In this document: positions 23,601-31,299 of the stretch, in pieces
Position numbering within the stretch: the stretch's first letter is position 1
Layout: the number at the start of each line of letters is the position of its first letter
Source: Eucommia ulmoides
Taxonomy: Eukaryota > Streptophyta > Magnoliopsida > Garryales > Eucommiaceae
Assembly (NCBI GenBank): GCA_016647705.1
Contig: CM028333.1
Coordinates: 20,085,743-20,149,742 of the forward strand
DNA: 64,000 nucleotides
Reading direction: 5' to 3'
Program-made: the position numbers and the translations under genes
The notes under the pieces: generated by a model
What the model was told of the DNA's origin: nothing
The model's database searches: none
What the model saw: only the letters and a program-made list of their open reading frames with translations

Positions 23601-26600
23601 TTTTCATATGATCAAGAGGTGATTCATCAGTTTACTTTATCTCCTAGAAGAGTTAAAGGAGATGTTGTCTCTTTAGAAACTGAAGATATTGAATGGATAA
23701 TTCCCAAGAAGACAAGCAGGATCAAATCCAAGTTTCAATCCAGTGTGGTTACCAGATCTGGTTTGAGAAGGCTTCCTCCTCAACAGTTTCCAATGATTAA
23801 AGGTCTTATTTGGAACATTAGAGGTGCCTCTAAGGGGGCTGCTAGAGTCAGATTGGAGAGATTGGTCAAAGAGCAGAGTCTACAATTTTTGATAATTCTT
23901 GAGCCTATGTTAGCTATGGATGCTTTGTTACCTTTAGCCCAGTATCTGAGATTTGATAGTTCTTATTCAAACTCCACAAGCAAGATTTGGTTGTTTTGGA
24001 AGAATCCTCTAGCATGCTCCATCACTTTTTCTTCTTCTCAACTTGTGATTGCTGAATGCATTCATCCAGTTTTTGATTTCAAACTGTCTTTAGGAGCAGT
24101 CTATGCCAAATGCAGTTATCCAGAAAGAAGACCTTTATGGAATGATTTGGAAACTTATATCCCTTCTTTGAGTCATCTTTGTATTGTCTCAGGGGATTTT
24201 AACTATTATTCTAGTAATAAAGACAGAAAAGGATGTACTTCCCAATCTCAGATCAGCTGTTTGGAATTCAATAACTGCATTCAGAATTGTGGCTTGCTTA
24301 ATGCCCCTTTCTCTGGTCCTAAATTCACTTGGTGCAATCTTGACAAAAGCAATGCTAGAAAATGGCGCAGACTTGAACGGTCTTTCATGAATTCAGCTTG
24401 GTTATCCAAATTTCCTATATCCACTGTTGCTCATTTGCCCAAAACTGGTTCTTATCATTCTCCACAGCTTTTTTCTTTTTCCCTCAACCTTTCCAGTGGT
24501 TCTATTCCTGTTAAATTTCAGCATTTTTGGTGCTCTAATTCAGCCTTTTCATCCATTGTTGGAGCTCATTGGAGCCTCGTGCTGGGTCAGCCTTATCATC
24601 CATGGCTTTCAAATTAAAAACCTAAAAACCTGTCCTTAAACAGTGGAGTTCTTATTTTTATGGTAACATTCTCAATGCTGCTAAAAATGCTGAAATGGAG
24701 GTCTCAAAGCTTGAAGAATTTTGCCTCAACAATGATAATGCTGAGAATTGGTCTAAATATAATCAAGCTTTGGCAAAGCACAAGCAGACCATTTTGGTGG
24801 AGGAACAATTTTGGAAGCAAAAGTCAGCTTTCAAATGGCTCAAAGATGGAGATGCCAATTCTAAATTCTTTCAAACCTCTGTTAAAGAACAAAGGTCTAA
24901 GAGAAGAGTCAATGCTATCAAAGATAAACAAGGAAGTTACTCATACTGATCCGAAGGCCATTCAAGACTGTTTTTTGCAGCATTTCCAGGAAGCTTTATG
25001 TGATTCATCTCCTATGGCTAATTTGGAATTCCTGGATATGATTCCAACTCTGGTTAGTGATCAGGATAATGAAGCTCTTTTAGCCAGCCCTACTTTGGAG
25101 GAAATTAAAGAAGCTGTTTTTAGCCTTAAAGGTGACAGTGCAGCAGGCCCTGATGGTTTTACTGGGAAGTTTATCTCTCACTGCTGGGACATCATTAAAA
25201 ATGATTTGTTTCAAGCCATTATGGATTTTTCTTTTGTGGAGCTGAGCTTTGTAAATCTTGTACAAGTACATTACTGGCCTTAATCCCTAAAGTTGACAAC
25301 CCTTCTTCTTTTTTTGATTTTAGGCCAATCAGTTTGTGCAACTTGTTCAATAAAGTTATTTCCAAATTCCTGGCTCATAGACTAAAATCTATTCTTCTCA
25401 AACTGATTTCTCCTGAGCAAAGTGCATTTGTGGAAGGTAGAAACATCTTTGACAATATCCTTCTAGCTTAGGAAATGGTTCATTCTCTTCCTAAAAAAGT
25501 GGCTGGAGGTAATCTCGTCATTAAGTTGGATATGGCTAAAGCTTTTGATAGAGTTTCATGGTTTTTTCTTGTTTCAACCATGAGAAACTTTGGTTTTCAT
25601 GAAAGAATTATTGGTATGGTGTGAAGGTTGCATTTCATTATCCAATCTTATACTAAAAAGCAGGTTCATTCATTCAAATTTGTTTTACTCAAATGGATCA
25701 AGCTTGTCCTTGGATATTTCAAGCTAAACACTGATGGCATTGGTAATCTTGAGTTTTCTGGTTCTGTTTGGGTGATCAGAAATCATGAGGGGATGATGCT
25801 CTTTGCCTTTGCTACTCCTTTAGGCATTCAATCCAATATGTTTGCAGAAGTTTTTGCTCTTTGACAGGGTCTTGAAATTTGCATTTCAAAAAATTGGCTC
25901 AAGACTGTTTTGGAGGTGGACAGTTGATCCTTGTTGATATGGTGCTTCAAAAGATTACAATTCCATGGAAGGTCTATCCATTCATCTCAGAAATCATTAT
26001 TTTTAGAGGGTATGGTGACTTTCCCATTCATCATGCATTCAGAGAAGCTAATTACTCAACTGATGGTCTTTCTAAGCATACTAGTGCTGGAGCCTGGAAA
26101 TAAGCTGTTTTCTTCTAATATTGCTGATGTTCCTCAAACTGTTAGAGGATGCTTAAAGCTTGATTTTTCTAGTTTTGCTAGCTTTAGAAAAACTAAATCT
26201 TGGAATTTAGGAGGTCTTTAATTCCTCCTCTTTGTGTTTAATAAATTCTTTCTTTTTTTTTTTTAAAAAAAAAAAAAAAGTAATAAGCAATGTACTTTTA
26301 CAGTAAACAAAAAGCCTAGCCTATATTAGGTCGGGGTCGCACAGTTAGTTCAACGAGTGTGTGACTTAGCTACCTCTCCCCCTTTACCGAGTTGATCGTC
26401 GTTTTCTCTCCCTTTCTCAAACTCTCTAGGTCCATTCTCTGTAACGCCCTCCAATTATTATAATACCCCCCACTTCTTTTTGACTCTCAACAATAGTTTA
26501 TATTAGTGTTTTTTATTCCTTATTTTTTTGAACTCTTTACATGCTAATATTTTATTTGAGTGGTTAATTTGGTCAACACAATAATAAAAGTAGCGAAATA

Positions 26601-29600
26601 ATTCAATTAAGCACGTTAATTTTAAATTATTATCACTTTTAGCTTTAAAGTTTGGGTGTAGTTGTATTCTATTCCTTAATCTTTTAAGTGCACTCTTAAA
26701 TATTTTTCTTGTCAAATTGGCTTTGCCTACATTAACGAGCTAATTATAGTTTAGTTTTTTCTGAGTTAGCTGTGTACATATTAGCAGTGGTAGTGGTGTA
26801 AAATATTGTCTTTGTGTTACAAATTGTAATTACAGCTTATTTTATTGTATGTTTGCTACTTTCTCTCCCCAGTATTATGTATTTTTTTTTTGGTTTTTCA
26901 GTAAGGTGTGGTCGGGCCAGCTTACGCACATCCCGACTAATCACCTTACCGGGCGATCTTAAGGGTGCACTCTTCCACATTGGCCTGGTATATCCAAGAT
27001 TAAATTTCCGGAGTGCTCCCCAGGAGAGTCCAACCCTAGTAACAAGGAAATGGGCATCTCCTCTTGAATGTCCAATATTTTGGGAAATTTCATTCGTAAT
27101 TTTTTTTTTTGGTATGACCAGTGCCAGGTGCCGAGGAAGATGATGATTTTAAACCTATACGGTTGCCGTAGCTTAATTGATGTCCCCAATCTATCAGAAA
27201 ATCGTGCCTTGGAGAAGCTGATTCTCGAGCGTTGCACCAGCCTTTCGAGAATCCACAGTTCAGTTGGAGATTTGTTATCGTTGCGACTTTTGAACCTAAG
27301 AGATTGTTACAACCTCGTTGAATTCCCAAAGGATGTGTCTGGACTTAAACACCTCGAGATCCTCATCCTCTCCGGCTGCTACAAACTGAGAAACCTGCCG
27401 GAGAACATCGACTGCATGGTTTCTTTGAGAGAGCTTCTTCTAGACAAAACTGCCATAGAGAAGATTCCGGAATCTATATTCCGGCTAGCAAAGCTTGAAA
27501 TACTCAGTGTTGACGATTGTCAATTGCTGAAACGATTACCGGCGTTTTTGGGGAAGCTTTGTGGTCTAAAGGAGCTTTCTTGTGATGGTTCTGGATTAGA
27601 GGAAGTACCTGATTCAATCGGCTCTTTAGTGAACCTCGAGAGGTTGAGTTTGAAGCAGTGCAAATCGATTAAATCAGTTCCCGATTCGGTCGGAAATCTC
27701 AAATCGTTGTCGGATTTCTGGCTTAGCGGTAGTTCTGTTAAGGAATTGCCGGATTCTGTGGGTTCATTGTTTTATCTGAAGGGTTTGTTGGTGGATAGTT
27801 GTACCAATTTGAGCAAACTGCCTAGTTCAATTGAAGGGCTATCTTCCATGGTTGAGCTTCGATTAGATGGGACCGCCATTGAAGGTCTTCCAGATCAAAT
27901 TAGGGACCTTAAATCACTTAAGAAGCTTGAGATGAGGAATTGTTTAAAGCTTGTTTCCCTCCCAGAATCGATTGGGGGGTTGTTGGGTCTCGAAACGTTG
28001 ATCATACTGAATGCGGCAATAATTGAGTTGCCGGAATCTTTAGGTTTGTTGGAAAATCTTGTGTTTTTGACGCTGAACAAATGTAGAAAGCTTTGCCGGT
28101 TGCCAGAATCCATTGGGAAATTGAAGTCTCTGCACTACTTGCTAATGGAAGGAACCAGCGTAACGGAGCTGCCGGAGAGCTTCGGTCTGCTCTCGAGCTT
28201 ACTGGTTTTGAAAATGGCGAAGGACCCTTATTTTGAAAATGTGGAGAGAATTGAAGAAAATGCAATTGCGCTTCCCTCATCTTTCTCGAAGCTTTTGAGG
28301 TTGGAAGAATTTGATGCTCGTGCATGGAAAATAATTGGGAACATACCCGACGAATTCGAGAAATTGACAGCGCTGGAGATTTTGAATCTGGGTCATAACG
28401 ATTTTTGCGGTCTTCCGTCGAGTCTGAGAGGGCTAAGCGTCTTGACGAAGCTTTGTTTGAATCACTGCAAGAAGATCAAAGTTGTGCCACCGCTTCCGTC
28501 CAGTTTGGTGGAGGTAAATGCTGTGAACTGCATAGAGCTTGAACGTTTCTCCAATCTGTCGAATTTGGCAAATTTGGAGGAATTTACCCTCACAAATTGT
28601 GAGAAACTAAGGGAAGTTCCAGGGCTTGAATGCTTGAAGTCCTTGAGAAGGCTGCACATGAGTGGATGCAGTTTGTGCTCTTCAGCAATCAACCAAAAAC
28701 TCGACAAGGTAATCTTTCAATTTGAATGCCTTTTTTTCTAAATATAATTTCGATCCCCCAATTGTTCAGAAACATAGGCTCTGTTTGGTTACTGTTTCCA
28801 TTCCTTGATTTCTGTTTTGGCCTCCAAAATTTTGGGAGTAATTCTTGAATTCCTTAAAAATCTAAGAATCACAAACATGTTGATTCTTATACACTCCTAC
28901 AAAACTATTCTCACCAGCAACTCGCTAGCCACCACCACCACAATCCACCGGCCACCACCACCACGTTAGCCACCATACATTTAAAGGGAAAAAAAAAGAA
29001 CAAATGTTGCAACCTAACATGTTCCTTGTTTCTGTTCTCATAAATTGTAAGAAACAATTTAAAGACAATGGTCGTTACACACATATTTCTATTTTCAAAA
29101 TACTCCAGATAGAAATAGAATTCCCATCCTAGTTTATTGGAAGTAGAAACAGAATGTAGAAACACTAACCAAAGGCCACCATAACTTATGAAAGTATTTT
29201 TCCTTTCCAAATGCAGGCCACCTTGAAGAACTTGAACAATTTAAGTATGCCAGGAAGTGAAATCCCGGTTTGGTTCACCCAAGGAGGAGCCTGTTTTATG
29301 AAGCGAAAAAATCAATCTGTCAAAGCCGTGATCATCGCTGTAGTTCTTTCGGTCAGCCACCAAATACCAGAGCATTCAAGAGACAGATTGATAGTAGTGG
29401 ATGTTCAAGCAAGGATCCTTAGATTGGGCAAAGAAATTTGCAATACCGGGGTGTATTTGGCTGGATTTCCTAGATCTGATGACGATCAAGTCTATTTGTG
29501 CCGGTATAAAGATTATTATCCGCTGGTTTCGATGTTGGAAGACGGTGACAGGATAGAGGTGGTGATGCGGGACCCTCCATTTGTGCCGGGAGTTGAGCTG

Positions 29601-29717
29601 AAGAAGAGCGGTGTCTATTTGGTTTATGAAAACGACGACAATTACGATGGGGATGAAGAATCTCTTCATGAAAGTCAGAAATCTGTGTCGGAGAAATTGA
29701 AGAAGTTCATTTCTTAA
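435..29717 (+). CDS. TIR-NB-ARC-LRR (TNL) disease-resistance protein, five exons
   Basis: Intracellular immune receptor of the TNL class (N/L6/RPV1-like). In this family the NB-ARC domain is a nucleotide-dependent switch, the LRRs recognise or guard, and the activated TIR domain is an NADase that signals through EDS1. Exons are 435-907, 17101-18223, 20006-20452, 27128-28708 and 29217-29717. Every intron is GT..AG and phases agree (2,0,0,0), giving 4,125 nt or 1,374 residues plus TAA with no internal stop. Domains: TIR about 18-150, NB-ARC about 170-530 (P-loop 216-224, kinase-2 near 300, GLPLAL 386-391, MHD 492-494), LRRs about 580-1200, and a C-JID starting near 1215 with SMPGSEIPVWF. The exon layout is the usual TNL one, but the introns are very long (16.2, 1.8, 6.7 and 0.5 kb) and full of transposons. 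The frame looks functional; whether the long pre-mRNA is spliced properly cannot be seen here. Confidence 0.93.
927..958. repeat. (TG)n/(AG)n microsatellite in intron 1
   Basis: A short TG tract runs directly into an AG tract about 20 bp after the first splice donor. It is the first repeat in the 16.2-kb intron 1. Confidence 0.85.
959..2429. other. Intron 1, 5' part: AT-rich, no gene
   Basis: No coding sequence is recognised. A 24-bp unit (gaactagatattatgatat...) occurs twice in tandem near 1854-1900, and a second short tandem copy (aaatatatcacttaatttt) lies at about 2227-2280. The stretch 1975-2230, with phrases such as ccaaacactaatcaaa and tttggtacac, resembles MITE subterminal sequence, but no paired ends could be fixed. 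Confidence 0.5.
2430..3550 (+). repeat. Tandem duplication of about 565 bp that includes the 5' LTR of the intron 1 Copia
   Basis: The block about 2430-2990 is repeated at about 2991-3550 with an offset of 569 bp. Both copies hold, in order: a pyrimidine-rich tract, a CA/TG microsatellite, about 140 bp of flank ending in ggaatgggaatg, a complete LTR (2674-2852 and 3243-3421), the primer-binding site, and the first internal bases up to gcatcagattgtgagcc. Flank, LTR and internal sequence were duplicated as a unit, so the duplication is later than the Copia insertion. Confidence 0.85.
4955..5646 (+). pseudogene. RTE LINE endonuclease domain
   Basis: Exo/endo/phosphatase fold typical of RTE ORFs: GKSRELVDVMCRRRINILCL, QEIKWVG, SVYAPQVGLQE, KIFIGGDLNGHVRKE and QIDFVLTR. 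A stop at 5182, a frame change near 5170, and a stop at 5575 break it. The domain continues after the MITE at 6712. Confidence 0.85.
5655..6711. mobile_element. hAT-type MITE nested in the RTE LINE
   Basis: It has perfect 13-bp terminal inverted repeats, CAAGGTTTTAAAT and ATTTAAAACCTTG. The flanking 8-bp duplication is acccggaa (5647-5654) and acccggag (6712-6719), one mismatch; 8 bp is the hAT signature. The subterminal parts are rich in short inverted cgttac/gtaacg motifs. The middle has a CT microsatellite (about 6115-6140) and AT-rich filler. No transposase is encoded. Confidence 0.9.
7330..8645 (+). pseudogene. RTE LINE reverse transcriptase
   Basis: RVT_1 segments are RMPDDWRRSILVPIYKNKGD, NYTNYRGIKFMSHAMKLWER, FVDLEKAYDRV and LLADDIVLVDE, then the RTE C-terminal region (IPLKLIEKLYKTAIR, YGSEYWAVK, MLWWISGKTRMD). 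In-frame stops occur near 7492, 7738, 7909 and 8142, and a segment before LLADD has been lost. It is dead. Confidence 0.87.
9659..11966 (-). mobile_element. Gag-only LTR retrotransposon (TR-GAG type) nested in Copia 1
   Basis: The two LTRs (9659-10094 and 11540-11966) begin TGATAGATCACAC, and the left one ends GTCTATCA. By eye they differ at about 25 positions plus a 9-bp deletion (roughly 94% identical). A perfect 5-bp duplication, gattt, flanks the element (9654-9658 and 11967-11971). On the minus strand the primer-binding site TTGGTATCAAGAGC abuts the right LTR, so that is the 5' LTR. The 1.4-kb internal part encodes only a Gypsy-type Gag and no protease, RT or integrase. It must have moved using enzymes from another element. 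Confidence 0.92.
10255..11537 (-). pseudogene. Gypsy-type gag of the nested TR-GAG element
   Basis: Three open stretches on the minus strand form one Gag. 11537-11295 is an N-terminal coiled-coil-like piece rich in E and K. 11154-10954 has the capsid core (AVALSMEGKALAWYQYAED, FKLAFLHRFR). 10917-10255 has STYLNGLKSAIRAKVRLL and a zinc knuckle GLCFRCEEKYSPSQVC, whose histidine position is not conserved. The frame is broken between the pieces near 10930 and 11200. No pol follows. The capsid may still have packaged RNA, but this copy is decayed. Confidence 0.8.
13276..14389 (+). pseudogene. Copia 1 reverse transcriptase
   Basis: RVT_2 family. Conserved segments are WVAPMQVEMDAL, ELVNLSHGKWPVGCKWVF, KSLYGLKQSPRAWFSRF and DPLRYFLGIEVAQS. 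The catalytic YVDD motif reads YLND (near 13958), which alone would inactivate it. Stops occur near 13570, 13695 and 14113. The frame is cut at 14389 by the hAT insertion. Confidence 0.85.
14398..15637. mobile_element. Non-autonomous hAT element nested in Copia 1
   Basis: The ends are TAGGGGTGAAA and TTTCACCATTA, inverted with two mismatches. The flanking 8-bp duplication is cccagtct (14390-14397) and cccggtct (15638-15645), one mismatch. Removing the element roughly restores the Copia frame. It codes for no transposase. The inside is dominated by a tandem direct repeat, listed separately. Confidence 0.88.
14507..15480 (+). repeat. Two tandem copies of about 475-495 bp inside the hAT element
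   Basis: The block starting ttcgggcgggattcgggtac near 14510 and ending ggtaatttcggtca near 15005 is repeated almost exactly from about 15011 to 15479. Each copy holds a TA/TATG microsatellite, a GA tract and the same minus-strand open stretch (start MPMYINEETLLISH). The copies differ mainly in microsatellite length and one short indel, so the duplication is recent relative to the host Copia. Confidence 0.9.
15646..16052 (+). pseudogene. Copia 1 RNase H and C-terminus
   Basis: It resumes after the hAT element with GPFLLYKCPLY. The segment 15837-16052 encodes MAQGMCELLWLCSLQTELG, then LLCDNKFAIML and HERKKYIEVDIHFI, the typical C-terminal Copia RNase H signature. The end of the polyprotein is followed by the purine tract and 3' LTR. 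Confidence 0.85.
16321..17100 (+). other. Intron 1, 3' part: no gene
   Basis: Unique-looking AT-rich intron sequence ending in the acceptor tcatgttcag at 17100. The stretch from about 16612 to the acceptor is matched in inverted orientation by 56740-57245, which shows that the distal TNL fragment came from a relative of this gene including its intron. Confidence 0.6.
17101..18223 (+). CDS. TNL exon 2: NB-ARC domain
   Basis: Encodes residues 158-532. All switch motifs are intact: P-loop GMGGVGKTT, kinase-2 VLIVLDDIDD, RNBS-B RIIVSTRDK, GLPLAL, RNBS-D FLDISCLF and WMHDQIRDMGRQIV with the MHD triad. The linker motif PPYTVGLKSRVDEL lies between TIR and NB-ARC. The exon begins with the third base of a codon (acceptor ag at 17099-17100) and ends in phase 0 before gtaaga at 18224. 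No key residue is missing, so nucleotide binding and exchange look possible. Confidence 0.95.
18268..18625. mobile_element. MITE-like element in intron 2
   Basis: The left end GGCACCGTTTGGTA and the right end TACCAAATGGTGTTC are imperfect inverted repeats about 14 bp long, bounding 358 bp of AT-rich non-coding DNA. The 'GTTTGGTA' ends match a common class of small plant DNA transposons. The target duplication is unclear. Confidence 0.55.
18718..19557. mobile_element. Mutator-type MITE in intron 2
   Basis: Inverted repeats of about 70 bp face each other. The left one begins near gtgagtttcagtaacacctc and the right one ends near gaggtgtcactgaaatttac; their inner parts (tttggaaaactc / gtttgccaaatgg) also pair. 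The flanks atattttgg and tatttttgg resemble a decayed 9-bp duplication. Long inverted ends plus a 9-bp duplication suggest a MULE-derived non-autonomous element. Confidence 0.6.
20006..20452 (+). CDS. TNL exon 3: NB-LRR linker and first LRRs
   Basis: Encodes residues 533-681. It starts GTRSIQGVILDFGRK, the conserved post-NB segment of TNLs, and contains the LRR opening MVKLRLLQFSNVKLEG, ELKWLQLKSCFLNHLPSNF and ELTVLDLSESTIERVWG. The acceptor is the ag before 20006 and the donor is aag/gtacat at 20453, both phase 0. A short acidic run of glutamates near 20181-20200 interrupts the usual spacing. Confidence 0.93.
20700..21523 (+). repeat. GC-rich repeat block and possible LTR-like sequence in intron 3
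   Basis: Much more GC-rich than its surroundings up to about 21360, with loosely repeated words such as gctgaggcc, gcgtcgctgg and ctgatgcc. cccatattca at 20719-20728 and tgaatatggg near 21375 are inverted copies. The end (tatagtataaatagg near 21460) is a good TATA-like stretch, so this may be part of an LTR with its promoter, in which the L1 element landed. Open frames here are probably products of base composition. Confidence 0.4.
21629..22417 (+). pseudogene. L1 ORF1: DUF4283 protein with zinc knuckle, frameshifted
   Basis: Starts at ATG 21629 (MEATSAGDPPEH). A DUF4283-like RNA-binding core follows, with YALVGKFTHGRPPFDAIKK and IRIFKWTPDFQANGESPLAP. The frame runs into the zinc knuckle (YCNLCFKQ) and then shifts: one extra A near 22399-22402 puts the second half (GHSEADCK) in another frame. 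The 3' part is a long serine- and proline-rich stretch (22418 to about 23790) read in the second frame. Confidence 0.8.
22418..26103 (+). pseudogene. L1 ORF1 tail, endonuclease, partial RT and RNase H
   Basis: 22418-24617 is one open frame: an S/P-rich low-complexity tail, then an endonuclease beginning IKGLIWNIRGASKGAARVR, with IVSGDFNYYSSNKDR and PKFTWCNLDKS. After stops near 24617 the RT region continues: GDSAAGPDGFTGKFISHCWD, FRPISLCNLFNKVISKFLA and IKLDMAKAFDRVSW. It ends at 25623 before the catalytic YADD. An RNase H (GYFKLNTDG) follows from about 25640. Frames change several times. Confidence 0.85.
26294..27127 (+). other. Intron 3 end with a possible SINE-like repeat
   Basis: After the LINE there is AT-rich sequence with no gene. 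Around 26903-26990 the phrases gtcgggccagcttacgcaca and tcccgactaatcaccttacc match a repeat commonly seen in eudicot genomes; I would call it SINE-like, from memory only. The acceptor for exon 4 (ccagtgccag, ending 27127) follows a 12-T run and lies close to this repeat. Confidence 0.4.
27128..28708 (+). CDS. TNL exon 4: main LRR domain
   Basis: Encodes residues 682-1208. It begins VPRKMMILNLYGCRSLIDVP and holds about twenty plant-type LRRs of 23-24 residues, such as NLSENRALEKLILERCTSLS and KSLKKLEMRNCLKLVSLPES. The acceptor ag is at 27126-27127 and the donor aag/gtaatc at 28709; both phases are 0. The repeats use the alternating NLxxCxxLxxLPxxI pattern of TNL receptors. No stop or frameshift is present. 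Confidence 0.95.
28777..29180. mobile_element. MITE in intron 4
   Basis: The ends GGCTCTGTTTGGTTACTGTTTC and (inverted) GGTGGCCTTTGGTTAGTGTTTC match at 18 of 22 positions. A 3-bp ata lies on both sides, pointing to a PIF/Harbinger-type MITE. The inside is AT-rich with a ccaccacca tract and no coding sequence. It takes up about 80% of the 508-bp intron. Its ends resemble those of the element at 1-280. Confidence 0.75.
29217..29717 (+). CDS. TNL exon 5: C-terminal post-LRR (C-JID) domain
   Basis: Encodes residues 1209-1374 and the TAA stop. It begins ATLKNLNNLSMPGSEIPVWF; the SMPG..IPVWF motif is the start of the C-JID beta-sandwich that TNLs use, with the LRRs, in ligand recognition. The domain continues to GDRIEVVMRDPPFVPGVELK and GVYLVYENDDN and ends in an acidic/basic tail. 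The acceptor is gcag at 29216. The start of the track ORF at 29211 is intronic. Confidence 0.93.
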   Translation, partial: ATLKNLNNLSMPGSEIPVWFTQGGACFMKRKNQSVKAVIIAVVLSVSHQIPEHSRDRLIVVDVQARILRLGKEICNTGVYLAGFPRSDDDQVYLCRYKDYYPLVSMLEDGDRIEVVMRDPPFVPGVELKKSGVYLVYENDDNYDGDEESLHESQKSVSEKLKKFIS

Positions 29718-30315
29718 TGAAATTTGATGGAATTGAAATCTTTACTTGCGCTGTGTTTGATACGCAGGAATGGAATGAGTCGAGCTATGCTAGAGAGAAG
29801 GATAGAGAGAGGAGGAAGTTCAACCCAAGGTGACGTTCTTTGGAAGGGACAAAATGTTCACAAGAGGGAAACAACTACGATCTTCGTCGGTTGTCTTCCA
29901 TGGCGTTGGCTTTGAGTATATGAAGCCTTTTTGTGTCTAGAATCAAAAGAGGAAGAAGAAATTATGCATTTGGATTTGTTAGTTTCCCAGAAGAGGAGCA
30001 AGCAGAAAGAGGCAATACTGAAGATGGATGGTCACTTGTCAATGGGGAATGGAATTATTATGGTATTGAGATAGAATCATCATTACCATTCCTATGTTTT
30101 GTGATAAAAGATATTAGATATAGTATTTGAATGATAATTGTTATTTCAATGTTTGGTTAGTGTGGAGAATAAATTAGAAATAAAATGTATATATATAGTA
30201 AAATTTTCCCTTAAAAAATATATAATTTTTTTTTTAAATAGAGAATATTTCAATATAAACTAAATGAAGTTTTAGATGAGGGGTATATATGAATATTATT
30301 TTAACATATTATATA
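29718..30315 (+). other. TNL 3' flank, partly MITE-like
   Basis: The 3' UTR is inferred to start after TAA 29717. gtgtttgatacgcaggaatgg near 29752 and caatgtttggttagtgtgga near 30148 look like the facing ends of a small transposon, so much of the UTR may be repeat-derived. No gene is recognised. Confidence 0.35.
30168..30173 (+). terminator. Candidate polyadenylation signal
   Basis: AATAAA about 450 bp downstream of the TNL stop, with a second aataaa some 12 bp further on. Plant poly-A signals are loose, so this is a candidate only. Confidence 0.25.
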
Positions 30316-30346
30316 CTAGTGTATAATCCGTGCCTAAAAGCACGGG
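30316..30346 (-). mobile_element. Helitron-like 3' terminus
   Basis: Read on the minus strand, a perfect 6-bp stem (CCGTGC/GCACGG, 6-nt loop, 30328-30345) is followed 8-9 nt later by CTAG at 30316-30319 and a T. Helitrons end in a short GC-rich hairpin about 10 nt before CTRR and insert between A and T. The body would extend to the right. The 5' TC end could not be fixed, so the length is unknown. Confidence 0.55.
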
Positions 30347-30601
30347 TGTAAAACAAAATATATATATATATACAAAAAAATATATTTAAATTTTTTGACA
30401 TAATCTCCTCTATTTAAAAAACACTCTATACCTATTTTATTTGAACATAAATAACAAGAACAATTGAAAACTAACAACGAGAACAAACACCATTTCACAT
30501 ATTATTTATTCCCAATAAGAAAAAAATTATACTCTATATAAATACTCACTATTTATAAAACATAGACATTAAAATCTTTCAGAACGGAAACGGAAGTAAC
30601 G

Positions 30602-30603
<2 letters not shown>

Positions 30604-30648
<45 letters not shown>
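30604..30648. repeat. (GA)n microsatellite
   Basis: A run of about 22 GA dinucleotides, followed by a G-rich stretch with no recognised coding content. Confidence 0.9.
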
Positions 30649-30649
<1 letters not shown>

Positions 30650-31299
30650 CTTGTGCCAAGGGGAGAGCGACGGTGGAGGGGGGTAGATCTACGACAATGG
30701 TGATTGTGGCGACATGTGACTGGATCTACGACGACATTGACAGCGGGGGATGGAGGGTCAGAAATACGCCATTGAAGGAGGTTTCGTTGTCACAAGGTAG
30801 GGGGAGATGTCGTCGTGTTTGTTCCCATATTTCAATATCTAAAGCATAATATTGAGCTTATACATGTATATAGTCAATATCAAAAGTTTGTTTGTTCTCA
30901 TATTTCAACAAAATTCATAACAATACTTTACCCATAAAATTTATAGTAACGCGTCTCGATTAAATATAAAATGGTAGAAAAAATATTTTGTTAAAGATCT
31001 AATTTTAAAGAATTTTTTTTTATAAACAATAAAACAAATTTTTATCACCTTAAGTCATATTGCTAATTGAAATCATTTAAGAATGATTGCAAAATCTATT
31101 GAAATTTGTTTAAGAATGTTTCCAAATCTAGATTTTTAATAAGTAAAGCATCAAACGACACATTAACTCTATTGTTAAAAAAATATTAGAATGATTCTAC
31201 GTCTAAAAAGGTAAAACGATTTTGTAACTAAACAAACATATAGGAGCAAATACAACAATATAAACATAGAAGTATAGAAAAACAACAGCTAAAGTATCA

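Larger units (their letters stand above)
21524..26281 (+). mobile_element. L1-type LINE in intron 3, internally deleted
   Basis: It carries ORF1 (DUF4283 plus zinc knuckle), endonuclease, part of a reverse transcriptase and an RNase H, and ends in poly-A at about 26265-26279. A 12-bp target-site duplication flanks it: aataagcaatat (21512-21523) and aataagcaatgt (26282-26293), one mismatch. It lies in the sense direction of the TNL gene. RT sequence between domain B and RNase H is missing, so it cannot move on its own. Confidence 0.9.

Noticed and set aside
27090..28707. Minus-strand frames of 60-107 residues opposite TNL exon 4
   Set aside because: Mirror images of the regular LRR coding sequence.
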